64,000 nt of DNA. Origin: Streptomyces cellostaticus (GTDB lineage Bacteria > Actinomycetota > Actinomycetes > Streptomycetales > Streptomycetaceae). The stretch lies in the NCBI RefSeq assembly GCF_001513965.1, contig NZ_KQ948034.1, forward strand, positions 37,415 to 101,414, in the 5' to 3' direction. Position 1 is the stretch's first letter; every line of letters starts with the position of its first letter. Of this stretch, positions 33,561 to 45,371 are shown piece after piece. The notes beneath the pieces were generated by a model, which saw only the letters and a program-made list of their open reading frames with translations, made no database searches and was not told the DNA's origin. Both the position numbers and the translations under genes were made by a program.

Positions 33561-33660
33561 GCGCCCGCTCCTCTCACGTGGCGCCTCTGAACACAGAAAG
33601 CTGCCTGAAATTGGCGAACATCATGAATCGACCTGTCACGCACAGAAACGAAGGCCTGTC

Positions 33661-35138
33661 ATGACAGAGGCGCGGATCAAGGTCAACGGGAAAGAAACAC
33701 CGATTTCACCGGCTGCGCCCCACACCACCGTGCTGGATTTTCTGCGCGAGCGTGGCCTCACCGGTACCAAGGAGGGCTGCGCCGAGGGTGAATGCGGCGC
33801 CTGTTCGGTCCTGGTGGCCCGTCCCGGGGTGAACAAGCCCACCGACTGGGTGGCGGTCAACGCCTGCCTGGTCCCGGCTGCGGCGCTCGACGGTCAGGAG
33901 GTCATCACCTCCGAAGGTCTCGCCACCGTCGGCGAACCCGGCACGCCGCCCACCCTGCACCCGGTGCAGGAGGAGATGGCGGTCCGCGGCGGCTCCCAGT
34001 GCGGTTACTGCACACCGGGCTTCGTCTGCAGCATGGCCTCCGAGTACTACCGGCCCGACCGCTGCGCGCACTCGGACTCGCACGCGGACTCCGACTCGGC
34101 CGACAGCACCGACCACGAGCACGGTCCGAACGGTTTCGACCTGCACGCGCTGAGCGGAAACCTGTGTCGCTGTACCGGCTATCGCCCGATTCGCGATGCC
34201 GCGTTCGCCGTTGGTGAGCCCACGGACGAGGACCCGCTGGCGCAGCGCCGCGAGCAGGCCCCGCCCGCACCGGTCGCCACCGAATACACCCAGGACGACA
34301 GCACGTTCCTGCGGAAGGAAACGCTGGCCGAAACGCTGCGACTGCTGCGCGAGCGGCCCGACGCGGTGGTGGTCGCCGGCTCCACCGACTACGGCGTCGA
34401 GGTGAACATCCGCTCCCGCCGCGAGGGTTGCGTGGTCGCCATCGACCGGCTGCCCGAACTCCGGGAGCTGCGCGTCGAGTCCGACCACATCGAGATCGGT
34501 GCGGCGCTGACGCTCACCGAGATCGAGCGCCGCCTCGACGGCGACGTCCCGCTCCTCGCGGAGCTGTTCCCGCAGTTCGCCTCCCGGCTCATCCGCAACA
34601 GCGGGACCCTCGGCGGCAACCTGGGTACCGGCTCGCCCATCGGTGACAGTCCGCCGGTGCTGCTCGCCCTCGAGGCGTCGTTGGTGCTCGCCGACGCCGA
34701 CGGCGAGCGCGTGGTCCCGCTGGCGGAGTACTTCACCGGCTACCGGCAGAGCGTGCGCCGTCCCGGCGAGCTGATCCGCGCGGTGCGCATCCCGCTGCCG
34801 CTGTCGCCGGTCGCGGCCTTCCACAAGATAGCCAAGCGGCGCTTCGACGACATCTCCAGCGTGGCGGTCGCTTTCGCGCTCGACATCGAGGACGGGGTCG
34901 TCCGCAAGGCGCGGATCGGCCTGGGCGGCGTGGCCGCCACCCCGATCCGCGCCCTCGCCACCGAGGCCGCCCTGGAAGGCAAGCCCTGGTCGGCGGAGAC
35001 CGTAGAGGCCGCGGCCCGGGTGCTGCGGGGCGAGGGCACGCCGATGGACGACCATCGCGCCAGCTCCCTCTACCGTTCCGCGATGCTCGGCCAGAGCCTC
35101 AAGAAGCTGCACGCACAGACCACCGAGGCGGTGTCGTC

Positions 35139-35142
<4 letters not shown>
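33661..35142 (+). CDS. xdhA: Xanthine dehydrogenase small subunit, 2Fe-2S plus FAD domains
   Basis: A 493-aa protein. Plant-type 2Fe-2S cluster ligands lie in EGCAEGECGACSVL; the second cluster uses QCGYCTPGF and LCRCTGYRPI. A FAD domain (VVAGSTDYGVEVN, IRNSGTLGGNLGTGSPIGD) and CO-dehydrogenase flavoprotein C-terminal domain follow. A Ser/Asp/His-rich insertion (HSDSHADSDSADSTDHEH) separates parts of the second cluster domain. The subunit passes electrons from the Mo centre to NAD. ATG 33661; the large subunit overlaps by 4 bp. Confidence 0.93.
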
Positions 35143-37563
<2,421 letters not shown>

Positions 37564-37571
<8 letters not shown>

Positions 37572-38382
37572 CATGACGTGGGTCGCCGCGGTCGCACGGT
37601 TGCGAGCACGCCGGGAGCCCGGTGTGCTGGTGACCGTCGCGACCGTGCGCGGCCACGCCCCGCGTGACGCCGGTGCGAAGCTGGTCGTGGGGCAGAGTGC
37701 GACGTGGGGCTCGATCGGCGGCGGCAATGTCGAGGCCGTCGCGATCGATCGGGCCCGAGAGATGATCGCAGCGTCCAAGCCGGAGCCCGAGCTGATGGAT
37801 TTCGCGCTGAACGACAAGGTGACCAACCAGCACGGCGTGCAGTGCTGCGGCGGCACGGTCCAGGTGCTGCTCGAACCGCTGCCGGTGGTACGGGCCGTGG
37901 CGATCTTCGGCGTCGGGCACGTCGGCCTTGAACTGGCGCGCATCCTGGCACGTCAGGACCTCGACCTCCACCTGATCGACACCCGCTCCGACATCCTCAC
38001 CAAGGAGCGGCTCGACGTGCTGGCGGACGCGGTGGCGCAGGTGCACACGCATCACACGCCGCTGCTGCCCGAGGAGGTGCTGGAGGAGCTGCCGCGCGGC
38101 ACCCACATCCTGATCATGACTCATGATCACGCCGAGGACGCCGCCCTGTGCGACGCCGCCCTGCGCACCCCCCATCTCGGCTCCATCGGGCTGATCGGGT
38201 CGGCGGCCAAGTGGGTGCGGTTCCGCAAACGCCTCGCCACCGAGGGCGGTCACGACGAAGCCACCATCGATCGGATCAAGACCCCGATCGGGCTGGCCGA
38301 CATCACCGGCAAGGAACCCGCGACCATTGCCGTGAGCGTCGCTGCCGATTTGCTGCGCACTTTCGAGACCGAGGAGAGCTGA
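37564..38382 (+). CDS. xdhC: Molybdenum-cofactor insertion/maturation factor XdhC
   Basis: A 272-aa protein with an N-terminal XdhC/CoxI domain (TWVAAVARLRARREPGVLVTVATVRG, GSIGGGNVEAVAI, QCCGGTVQVLLEPLP) and a C-terminal Rossmann domain (VAIFGVGHVGLELARILARQ, LGSIGLIGSAAKWVRFRKRL). XdhC binds and sulfurates Moco and loads it on XdhB. GTG 37564 overlaps xdhB; ATG 37573 is an alternative. Confidence 0.9.
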
Positions 38383-38585
38383 CCCTCCGACCGGATGTTT
38401 CGGGCAGAAGGCGCTGGCATTACCGCGTCCTGCCATTCATGTGAATCTACAAGAGGGGCCAGCCGACCAGCCAACTCCTTCATGGTTTCGGTGACTGACC
38501 CTCGACGGGGCCCGACGGGTGTACTTGCGCTGTTCCGCACAAACAGCAACGGGGAGTTCCCGCCGTCTGCAAAAGAGGAGTGACC

Positions 38586-39089
38586 GTGACCGCGTACACC
38601 CAAGAAGCGAGCGTCCAGGAGATCGAGCGCGCCTGGATGGACGAGGCCATCGGCCTTGCCACCGAGAGCGTGAGGAACGGCGGCGGTCCGTTCGGCGCAC
38701 TGATCGCCAAGGCCGGAGAGATCGTCGCGATCGGGAACAACAAGGTCACGTCGCACCTGGACCCGACGGCACACGGCGAGGTGAGCGCGATCCGTGCCGC
38801 CTGCCAGAAGCTGGGCACCTTCTCGCTCGAGGGCTGCGTCCTGGTCACCTCGTGTGAGCCGTGCCCGATGTGTCTCTCCTCCGCGCTGTGGGCGCGAGTC
38901 GACCGGATCATCTTCGCCGCCGACCGGGATGACGCCGCGGTGGCCGGTTTCGACGACCGCAAGTTCTACGACCTGTTCGAAAAGCGGCCCGCGGAGCTGT
39001 GGCCGCTGGCGATCGAGCGAGTGGACATGCCGAACCGCACGGCACCGTTCGACGCGTGGCTGGCCAAGTCCGACCGCGTCGACTACTGA
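38586..39089 (+). CDS. guaD: Guanine deaminase, cytidine-deaminase fold
   Basis: A 167-aa nucleoside/purine deaminase. Zn ligands and the catalytic Glu lie in PTAHGEVSAIRAA and TSCEPCPMCLSSALWAR. The C-terminal helix ending DAWLAKSDRVDY fits the B. subtilis GuaD type. It converts guanine to xanthine, feeding the upstream XDH. GTG 38586 is placed 5 nt after GAGGAG; a GTG at 38580 sits in the RBS. A 203-bp gap from xdhC has no terminator, so one operon is likely. A long hairpin ends it at 39103-39165. Confidence 0.87.
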   Translation: MTAYTQEASVQEIERAWMDEAIGLATESVRNGGGPFGALIAKAGEIVAIGNNKVTSHLDPTAHGEVSAIRAACQKLGTFSLEGCVLVTSCEPCPMCLSSALWARVDRIIFAADRDDAAVAGFDDRKFYDLFEKRPAELWPLAIERVDMPNRTAPFDAWLAKSDRVDY

Positions 39090-39102
39090 GAACCCGCTTG
39101 AA

Positions 39103-39165
39103 CGAGGCCTCTGGGCCGCCGTGTTGAGACATCCGACGCCTCAACACAGCGACCTGGGGGCCTCG
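39103..39165 (+). terminator. Interrupted long hairpin ending the xdh-guaD operon
   Basis: Outer arms CGAGGCC/GGCCTCG and inner arms GTGTTGAG/CTCAACAC frame an 11-nt loop. It starts 13 bp after the guaD stop and separates the next operon. Confidence 0.75.
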
Positions 39166-39296
39166 TCGGCTTTCTGCCTTTGTGTGCTTACCCAAGCCCG
39201 CCTGAGCTGCGGTTCCGTAGAAACGCACAAACTGCGGGTCCCGGGCCGATCAAGGTTTCATACTTTCAACGCCTGCCCGGAACAGGCCAGTTGGCG

Positions 39297-40298
39297 ATGG
39301 ACTTCTCGGACAAGCCGAACCAACGAACGGGGAAAGCCTTGTCCGAGAAGCTGCCTGGCCGTCAGATCGAGATCTCCTGGCCCGACCTCGGCATCACGGT
39401 CACCGCCGACCTTGACGACCGCAACCCGGCACTCGCCGACGCCCTGTGGGAGTCCTTGCCCTACCAGAGCCTCCAGGGACACGCCCTCATCGCGGGAGAA
39501 CACCTCTACCACGTAGCGCCGATACCCACTCTGCTGCACACCCCCCACACGACCCGTATCCCCGACCGGCGCGAGGCCCCCAACGGCACCGTGTTCTGCT
39601 CCGGTCTGCAGCACCTGGGCATCAAGTACGGCACCCTGACGGAGCCGATGCCCGCCACCCCCGTCGGCCAGATCCGTGCGGCGGACATGCCCGCCCTGCT
39701 GGAAGCCGGGGCCGCGATCTGGGACGCCGTCTACTCCACGAAGAAGCAGATCATCGCCGAAGTCCGCCGCGCAGGCGAGCCGGGCGGCCACCGCATCCCG
39801 ATGCTCCACGCCACCAACACGGCCGCCAGTCACCTGATCGCCGACATCGTCGCCGAGACCGAGAAGATCTGGCTCGCGCCCCCGGCCGAGCTGGACGACC
39901 TCCACCAGGGCATCATCCCCTCCCAGGCAGGCAACTTCGGCACCGTCCTTCCCACCCTGCTGTTCGTCAACGGCGAGACCCGGCCCCTGGGTTACGCCGC
40001 CTACGGCGGACTCGTCCGCGCCGCCGTGCAGGACATGCCCATGGCCTCCCTCGTCCACATGGCCCGCCTCCTGGTGGGAGTGCCCGCCGAGTTCCTGGGC
40101 TACTGCGGTCTGGAGAAGCTGTGGGCGTTCACCCAGCGCTTCCTCGGCGTCCTCGACCGCCTCGACCGAGACGACTTCTACGCCGTCACCAGCCAGATGG
40201 CCCTCTACATCAACTGCCTCGGCGGCTGGAACCTCCAGCTGTACCCGTGGGAGACCGGAGACCACCTGCGTCAGCAGGACGCCACGGTCGGCGCGTAG
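39297..40298 (+). CDS. Cucumopine-synthase-related protein (cyclophilin-like DUF3830 domain plus helical bundle)
   Basis: A 333-aa protein. N-terminal residues ~15-140 (RQIEISWPDLGITVTADLDD, ADALWESLPYQSLQGHALIAGEHLYHV, APNGTVFCSGLQHLGIKYG) match the cyclophilin-like fold of DUF3830/cucumopine synthase. The rest is helical (LHATNTAASHLIADIVAETEKIWL, MASLVHMARLLVGVPAEFLGYCG), fitting the cucumopine-synthase C-terminal bundle. Agrobacterium cucumopine synthase condenses histidine with 2-oxoglutarate (Pictet-Spengler). The family call is from memory and the reaction here is inference. ATG 39297 is used; TTG 39339 with GGGGAAAG is an alternative start. First gene of a five-gene operon. Confidence 0.6.
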   Translation: MDFSDKPNQRTGKALSEKLPGRQIEISWPDLGITVTADLDDRNPALADALWESLPYQSLQGHALIAGEHLYHVAPIPTLLHTPHTTRIPDRREAPNGTVFCSGLQHLGIKYGTLTEPMPATPVGQIRAADMPALLEAGAAIWDAVYSTKKQIIAEVRRAGEPGGHRIPMLHATNTAASHLIADIVAETEKIWLAPPAELDDLHQGIIPSQAGNFGTVLPTLLFVNGETRPLGYAAYGGLVRAAVQDMPMASLVHMARLLVGVPAEFLGYCGLEKLWAFTQRFLGVLDRLDRDDFYAVTSQMALYINCLGGWNLQLYPWETGDHLRQQDATVGA

Positions 40299-40387
40299 CC
40301 ATGCCCGGAGCGAAGTCCTCCGAGGAGATGACGACACCGGCGCTCATCCCCGCCGCCTGAAACCCGCACCAGAGGAGAAGGAAGACC

Positions 40388-41434
40388 TTGAGCGCCCTGC
40401 CTGCCCGCGCTGACGCCGTCGTCATCGGCGGGGGAGTGATCGGAACCTCCGCCGCCTACCACCTCGCCGAAGCCGGCGTGAACACCGTGCTGCTGGAACG
40501 CGGAAGCCTCGGCGGCGGGGCATCCGCGCACACGGCGGGCATGGTCCGCACCTACTTCCCCGGCGACCCCTCTACCGGGCAGATGGCCGTGCGCAGCCTG
40601 AACGCCTATCACGACTTCGCCCGCCACACCGCAGCCCCTCTGGCCCTGAAGCGGCTCGGTTTCATGGTGCTGTTCACCGACGAACGGCAGATCGCCGATT
40701 TCGAGGCAGGCCATCAGGCCCAGCAGGCCGCCGGCGTCCAAGTCGGCCTGATCAGTGCCCGCGAGGCGGCCGGACTCAACCCGCTGATCAACGAGCGTGC
40801 CGTCCTGGCCGCCGCCTGGTCTCCTGAGGCGTACCACGTGGACGGCCTCGACATCGTCCGCGGCTACGCCGCCGCCGCCCGCAATCACGGCGCCCGCCTG
40901 TTCACCCACACACCCGTTACAGGCATCGACGACGACAACACCGTCCACACCCCGCAGGGCAGCATCAAGGCGGACAGCATTGTGTGCACGGCCGGGCCCT
41001 GGTCCGGCGAGGTGGCATCCATGGCGTCGGTCGACCTGCCGATGAAACCCCACGCGATCGAGATGCTGTTCACCGACATCCCGCCCTCCCCGCACCGCGA
41101 GATGCCCATGACGATGCACGCCGCATCCGGCCTGCGGATCCGCTCATGGAAGGACCGCATCCTCCTCGCCATGGGCGTACCCAAGGCCGGCGAGTCGCGC
41201 GAAGCCTGGCTCGGCCGCATCGCCGGCCATCTCGGCACCCTGTTCCCCGCTTTGGACGGCATCGGCCTGCATCGCGCGTGGAGCGGCGACTTCGACGCCA
41301 GCCCCAACAACACCGCCTTCATCGGCGAACACTCCACCCGCCGCTTCCTGTACGCGGCCGGATTCACCGGCGCGGGCCTGTGCCAGGCACCCGCGGCCGG
41401 GGAGAGGCTCCGCGACCTGCTGATCGCCAAGTAG
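40388..41434 (+). CDS. DAO-family FAD-dependent amine oxidase in the opine-like operon
   Basis: A 348-aa protein with ADAVVIGGGVIGTSAAYHLAEAGVNTVLLERG (FAD), GGGASAHTAGMVRTYF and the C-terminal AGFTGAGLCQAPAAGERLRDL. It resembles sarcosine/glycine oxidases, which act on secondary or primary alpha-amines. TTG 40388 follows AGAGGAGAAGGAAG. It is 89 bp after the cucumopine-synthase-like gene. A Pictet-Spengler product is a cyclic secondary amine, so oxidation of that ring is chemically plausible; this is inference. Confidence 0.82.
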   Translation: MSALPARADAVVIGGGVIGTSAAYHLAEAGVNTVLLERGSLGGGASAHTAGMVRTYFPGDPSTGQMAVRSLNAYHDFARHTAAPLALKRLGFMVLFTDERQIADFEAGHQAQQAAGVQVGLISAREAAGLNPLINERAVLAAAWSPEAYHVDGLDIVRGYAAAARNHGARLFTHTPVTGIDDDNTVHTPQGSIKADSIVCTAGPWSGEVASMASVDLPMKPHAIEMLFTDIPPSPHREMPMTMHAASGLRIRSWKDRILLAMGVPKAGESREAWLGRIAGHLGTLFPALDGIGLHRAWSGDFDASPNNTAFIGEHSTRRFLYAAGFTGAGLCQAPAAGERLRDLLIAK

Positions 41435-41466
41435 CCCCATAACAGTCCATAACAGGAAAGAATGCC

Positions 41467-43281
41467 GTGATTGTTCTCGGATGTAATGGTTTCAGTCGGG
41501 TGTCGGAGTTCTTCTCCGAACGCCTCGGCGCGACCGGCATCAACAAGCACTACCTCTTGGGCCACGATGCCGCCGCCGCACTCCTGATCGACGGCCGCCT
41601 GGTCGCCGCGGTGGAGGAAGAACGCCTCAACCGGGAAAAGAAGACCACCGACTTCCCCGCGAACGCGATCGACTGGTGCCTGAAGGAAGCCGGGATCACG
41701 TTCGACGACGTCGACCTGTTCGCCTTCCCCTGGAACTGGTCCCCCCAGGTTCTGAACGAGATCCTGGACGGCATCCGTACCTCGTCGATGCCGCAGGCCG
41801 CGAAGACCCGCCTCATGTGCGACATGGCCGACCTGTTCGACCAGGTCGTCAGCCACGAAGCGATCCTCGCGGACTTCGAAGCCCGCACCGGACACCGCCC
41901 CGACCCGGCCAAGGTCCGCTTCGTTCCTCACCACCTGGCCCACGCCACGACCGGCTACTACCTCGCCGGCATGAAGGACTCCGCGTTCCTCGTCAGCGAC
42001 GGCCGCGCCGAACGCTTCTCGACCTTGACGGGCGAGATCCGCGACGGCCGGATCACCGTCTTCGACGACACCGTCACCGGCGCCCAGTACTCCATCGGTA
42101 CCCTGTTCTCCGCGATCACCCGCTTCCTCGGCTTCGTCCCCAACAACGACGAGTACAAGGTGATGGGGCTGGCCGGATACGCCGCCCCGCCGACGCCGAA
42201 CCCGTTCATCGACAAGCTCCTGACGCTGCACGACGACGGGCGCTACAGCTTCACCAAGCCCCTTCAGACCGACAACCTGCACAGTCACGACGCCCTGTTC
42301 GAGGAGTACTTCGGGCCCTTCGGGGACACCCTCGCCTACACGTCCCGCGTCGCCGCCGCCGCGCAGCAGATGCTGAACGTCGCCACCGCCCACCAGGTCC
42401 GCCACCTGGAGAAGAGGACGGATCTCGACCGGCTGTTGTTCGAAGGCGGCGTCGCCCTGAACTGCCTGAACAACACCCCGATGTTCGAAGGCTCCCGCTT
42501 CGAGGACATGCAGGTCAGCTTCGGCGCCTCCGACACCGGCATCACCATCGGAGCCGCAGCCCACGCCTGGCTCAACCACCCCGACACCGCCCCCGCGGAC
42601 ATCCGCGCCGCCGCCTCCGAACCCGTCACCCCCTATCTGGGCCCGGCCTACGACGAGGCCGCGATCGAGGAGGCCCTTCAGGCTTTCACCGGCCGCGTCG
42701 TCGTCTCACGCCTGGACGACGACGAGGTCATCGAGCAGGTGGCGAAGCTGCTGACGAAGAAGGTCGTCATCGGCTGGTTCGAAGGCCGCATCGAGCACGG
42801 GCCACGCGCGCTGGGGCATCGCAGCATCCTCGCCAACCCCGGCTTCACCGACATCAAGGACATCATCAACACCCGGGTCAAGCACCGTGAACCCTTCCGC
42901 CCGTTCGCTCCCCTCGTCCTCGAGGAGCAGGCACCGGAGATCTTCGACATGGGGCGTAAGACCAGTTCCCCGTACATGACGTTCGTCTTCCCCGTCCGCG
43001 ACGAGTACAAGGACCGCATCCCCGGCGCCGTACACGTGGACGGCACCTCCCGTATCCAGACCCTGACCGACGAGGGAACCCCACGGCTCACGGCGCTGCT
43101 GCGGAAGTTCATCGGACTCACCGGCACCCCATGCCTGATCAACACCTCGTTCAACGTCGCCGGCGAACCCATCGTCTGCACCCCTGCCGACGCCCTGAAC
43201 TGCTTCATGGGCACCGAGATCGACTATCTGGTCCTCGGAAACCACCTCATCGCCAAGACCGACAGCGTCAAGCACCAGTAG
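41467..43281 (+). CDS. NodU/TobZ/CmcH-family O-carbamoyltransferase
   Basis: A 604-aa protein. The N-terminal Kae1-like domain shows LGHDAAAALLIDGRLVAAVEEERLNREKK and HHLAHATTGYYLAGMKDSAFLVSDG (metal/carbamoyl-AMP site). The C-terminal YrdC-like domain shows GWFEGRIEHGPRALGHRSILANP, REPFRPFAPLV and INTSFNVAGEPIVCTPADAL. These enzymes move a carbamoyl group from carbamoyl phosphate (through carbamoyl-AMP) to a hydroxyl of a natural product. Length and motifs are complete. GTG 41467 is 32 bp after the oxidase. It indicates a carbamoylated product. Confidence 0.9.
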   Translation: MIVLGCNGFSRVSEFFSERLGATGINKHYLLGHDAAAALLIDGRLVAAVEEERLNREKKTTDFPANAIDWCLKEAGITFDDVDLFAFPWNWSPQVLNEILDGIRTSSMPQAAKTRLMCDMADLFDQVVSHEAILADFEARTGHRPDPAKVRFVPHHLAHATTGYYLAGMKDSAFLVSDGRAERFSTLTGEIRDGRITVFDDTVTGAQYSIGTLFSAITRFLGFVPNNDEYKVMGLAGYAAPPTPNPFIDKLLTLHDDGRYSFTKPLQTDNLHSHDALFEEYFGPFGDTLAYTSRVAAAAQQMLNVATAHQVRHLEKRTDLDRLLFEGGVALNCLNNTPMFEGSRFEDMQVSFGASDTGITIGAAAHAWLNHPDTAPADIRAAASEPVTPYLGPAYDEAAIEEALQAFTGRVVVSRLDDDEVIEQVAKLLTKKVVIGWFEGRIEHGPRALGHRSILANPGFTDIKDIINTRVKHREPFRPFAPLVLEEQAPEIFDMGRKTSSPYMTFVFPVRDEYKDRIPGAVHVDGTSRIQTLTDEGTPRLTALLRKFIGLTGTPCLINTSFNVAGEPIVCTPADALNCFMGTEIDYLVLGNHLIAKTDSVKHQ

Positions 43282-43293
43282 AAAGAGCACCCC

Positions 43294-43773
43294 GTGCCGA
43301 TCCAGCGCAAGCACACCATGTACCACTCGACCATCCTCGACGCCGACCCGGACACCGTGTGGGCGACCATCCGCGACGCCATGCAGATCCTGGAGATCGT
43401 GTCCCCCGGCGACCTGGACGTCCACCGGGACGTCAGCTGGGTGGAGGGCGGCTCGGTCGAAACGGTCCCGGCCCGCTACGACTTCCGGCTCACCCTCAGC
43501 GGCAAGGTCGTCCAGCAGGAGATCGCCGCCCGCGACGAGATCAACAAAACCCAGTCCTACCGGGCCGTCGCGCCCACCAGCGGAGTTGCCAGCTACGAGG
43601 CCACCATCCGCGTATTCCCCATCACCAACGACCCGTCCCGCAGCTTCTTCGACTGGTCGCGGACCCTGGAGATCGCCGAGGACGCCGATCTGAGCGTGGT
43701 CGAGGGCATCATCGACATCATGGAGAAGCAGACCGACGCCGTACGCGACCACTTCGCGCAGACCGCGAAGTGA
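43294..43773 (+). CDS. SRPBCC (START/Bet v1-like) ligand-binding protein
   Basis: A 159-aa protein: TMYHSTILDADPDTVWATIRDAMQILEIV at the N-terminus, a central antiparallel sheet (GKVVQQEIAARDEINKTQSYRAV), and the closing long helix SVVEGIIDIMEKQTDAVRDHFAQ. The fold binds hydrophobic ligands and includes cyclases and dehydratases; no catalytic residues are assignable. It starts 12 bp after the carbamoyltransferase and overlaps the next gene. Confidence 0.78.
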   Translation: MPIQRKHTMYHSTILDADPDTVWATIRDAMQILEIVSPGDLDVHRDVSWVEGGSVETVPARYDFRLTLSGKVVQQEIAARDEINKTQSYRAVAPTSGVASYEATIRVFPITNDPSRSFFDWSRTLEIAEDADLSVVEGIIDIMEKQTDAVRDHFAQTAK

Positions 43774-44405
43774 GTGACGTGACGACGCTCGTACTGTTGC
43801 GGCACGGCGAAACCCTGCTCACCCCCCAGCGGCGGCTCTCCGGCAGCGGAGGATCCAACCCGGGACTCTCACCGGCCGGACGCCGCCAGGCCGAAGCGGC
43901 AGCAGAGGCTCTCGCCCACCGCGGCGACATCGCGGCGGTCGTCACGTCACCGATGCGGCGCTGCCAGGAGACCGCTCGGTCCGTGGCCGCGCGCCTCGGC
44001 CTGAGCGTCCGGGTCGACCGGGACCTGCGGGAAGCGGACTTCGGCGCCTGGGAGGGCCTGACCTTCACCGAAGTCCGCGAACGCTACCCGGACGACCTGA
44101 GCGCATGGCTCGCCTCGCCCGAGGTTCCTCCCTCGGGAGCAGCCGAGACCATGCAACAGGTCGCCCGCCGGGCCGCCGCCGTACGAGACGGCCTGCTGGC
44201 CCAGTACGCCGGCGCCACGGTTCTGGTCGTCTCCCACGTCGGCCCCCTCAGAACCCTGATCCGCCTCGCCCTCCAGGCCCCACCACACAGCTTGTTCCGC
44301 ATGGAAGTCGCAGCGGCCTCCCTGTCGACGGTGACGTACGACGAGGACGGCACCGCCACGGTGCAGGCCGTCAACGACACTCACCACTTGGTCAGACATC
44401 TGTGA
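43770..44405 (+). CDS. Histidine phosphatase-superfamily protein (phosphoglycerate-mutase-like)
   Basis: A 211-aa protein with the catalytic LVLLRHGETLLTPQRRLSG, the distal VLVVSHVGPLRTLI second His, and ADFGAWEGLTFTEVRERYP. These mark the phosphatase (not mutase) branch, similar to CobC/PhoE. It may dephosphorylate a pathway intermediate. GTG 43770 overlaps the SRPBCC stop (GTGA). The gene ends immediately before a copy of the gpmA terminator (44405-44473). Confidence 0.85.
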   Translation: MSDVTTLVLLRHGETLLTPQRRLSGSGGSNPGLSPAGRRQAEAAAEALAHRGDIAAVVTSPMRRCQETARSVAARLGLSVRVDRDLREADFGAWEGLTFTEVRERYPDDLSAWLASPEVPPSGAAETMQQVARRAAAVRDGLLAQYAGATVLVVSHVGPLRTLIRLALQAPPHSLFRMEVAAASLSTVTYDEDGTATVQAVNDTHHLVRHL

Positions 44406-44473
44406 AAACGCCCCCGATCCGCGCCGTAAGCGCAGGTCGGGGGCTTGATCACAAAGCCTGCTTCTTCTTGCCC
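44405..44473. repeat. Duplicated gpmA 3' end plus terminator, distal copy
   Basis: The 69 bp match 45757-45825 except for about eight positions. They include the hairpin CGCCCCCGATCCGCGC...GGTCGGGGGC and the gpmA last codons, but gpmA's stop codon is lost here. It serves as terminator of the histidine-phosphatase gene. Confidence 0.85.
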
Positions 44474-44951
44474 CGGGTCTGGGGGCCCGTTTTTCGCCCC
44501 TGGTCAGCGGGCCGCGCACCTCAACTGACCTGCGGCCGGGCCGTCGTTGTCGGTCGTTGTCGGTCGCCGTCAGTCGACTTCGGAGGGCCCAGAGAGGGCC
44601 CGGCGGTGTCGCCCCGGCCTCACTCACGACGTGGAGCAGCCTTCGCCCGGCTTGCGAGTTCCGTCCGTGAAACCGTGCTCTGCGGGACGTGTTGGACGCT
44701 GAGCAGCCTCATGGGGGGGCGCACGCGGTACACAAGGAATCCGTTCCGGTTGCGGGCCGGCAGGCACTGTAGGAGCGTGATGGTGAAGGGTCTCTGGGCT
44801 GCCGAATCGCTGGTGAAAGCGCGGCGGCTGGCTCCCGGCCCATTCACGGACGACCTCGCGAAACCCAGCGCTCTCTGAGCCACGCCTGTCATTCCGGCAT
44901 CCGGGTCGGTCCGCCCAGAACTACGCATACACCAACGAGCAGGTGATTCCC
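44474..44951. other. Gene-poor stretch between the gpmA-tail copy and the secreted-protein gene
   Basis: About 480 bp. It contains a short direct repeat of GTCGTTGTCG (around 44542-44570) and one tiny ORF (44780-44878, 32 aa, starting MVKGLWAAESLVKARRLAPG behind TAGGAGCG). I cannot assign function to either. It looks like decayed mobile DNA. Confidence 0.4.
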
Positions 44952-45371
44952 ATGCCTACGCGCATGTCTCGGAGGCATCGTTCTCTCGCGGCCATGGCCC
45001 CGATCATCACCGCAGTGCTGGCCGGAGGTCTCCTGTCGGCCCCTCCTGCCTCGGCAGCGCCTCCAGTCGGGACGGTGTCCTTCAGCGGCAAGGTGACCTG
45101 CAAGAACGCATTCCCGGCCCCCAACAACTCTGTCCCCACCCGGGTGTCGCTGGACAGCGGTGAGGACGATGCGTCGGGCCCCACCAACAACCCGACCAAC
45201 CGCAGGGCGACGTTCGGTCCGATCAGCCTCGACGCGCCGTTGGACTCGTCATTCGCCCTCGCGGTCGACGTCACGTGCAAAGCACCGGGGAAGAAGGCCC
45301 AAACGTTCTCCAGAACGATCACACAGGACAACCTCACCGAAGGTGACACAGTCGCACTGAACGTCAAGTAG
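44952..45371 (+). CDS. Small secreted protein of unknown function
   Basis: A 139-aa protein with a signal peptide (MSRRHRSLAAM basic region, hydrophobic APIITAVLAGGLLSAPPASA, cleavage near residue 40) and a ~100-residue beta-rich mature domain (GTVSFSGKVTCKNAFPAP, SFALAVDVTCKAPGKKAQTFSRTI) with two Cys that can pair. No family recognised; the form is like an Ig-like secreted Streptomyces domain. ATG 44952 is chosen; GTG 44943 is alternative. It is bracketed by the two gpmA-tail copies. Confidence 0.6.
   Translation: MPTRMSRRHRSLAAMAPIITAVLAGGLLSAPPASAAPPVGTVSFSGKVTCKNAFPAPNNSVPTRVSLDSGEDDASGPTNNPTNRRATFGPISLDAPLDSSFALAVDVTCKAPGKKAQTFSRTITQDNLTEGDTVALNVK

Noticed and set aside
44620..44928. 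102-aa minus-strand open frame
   Set aside because: No RBS, no recognisable domain and no conserved context; not reported as a gene.
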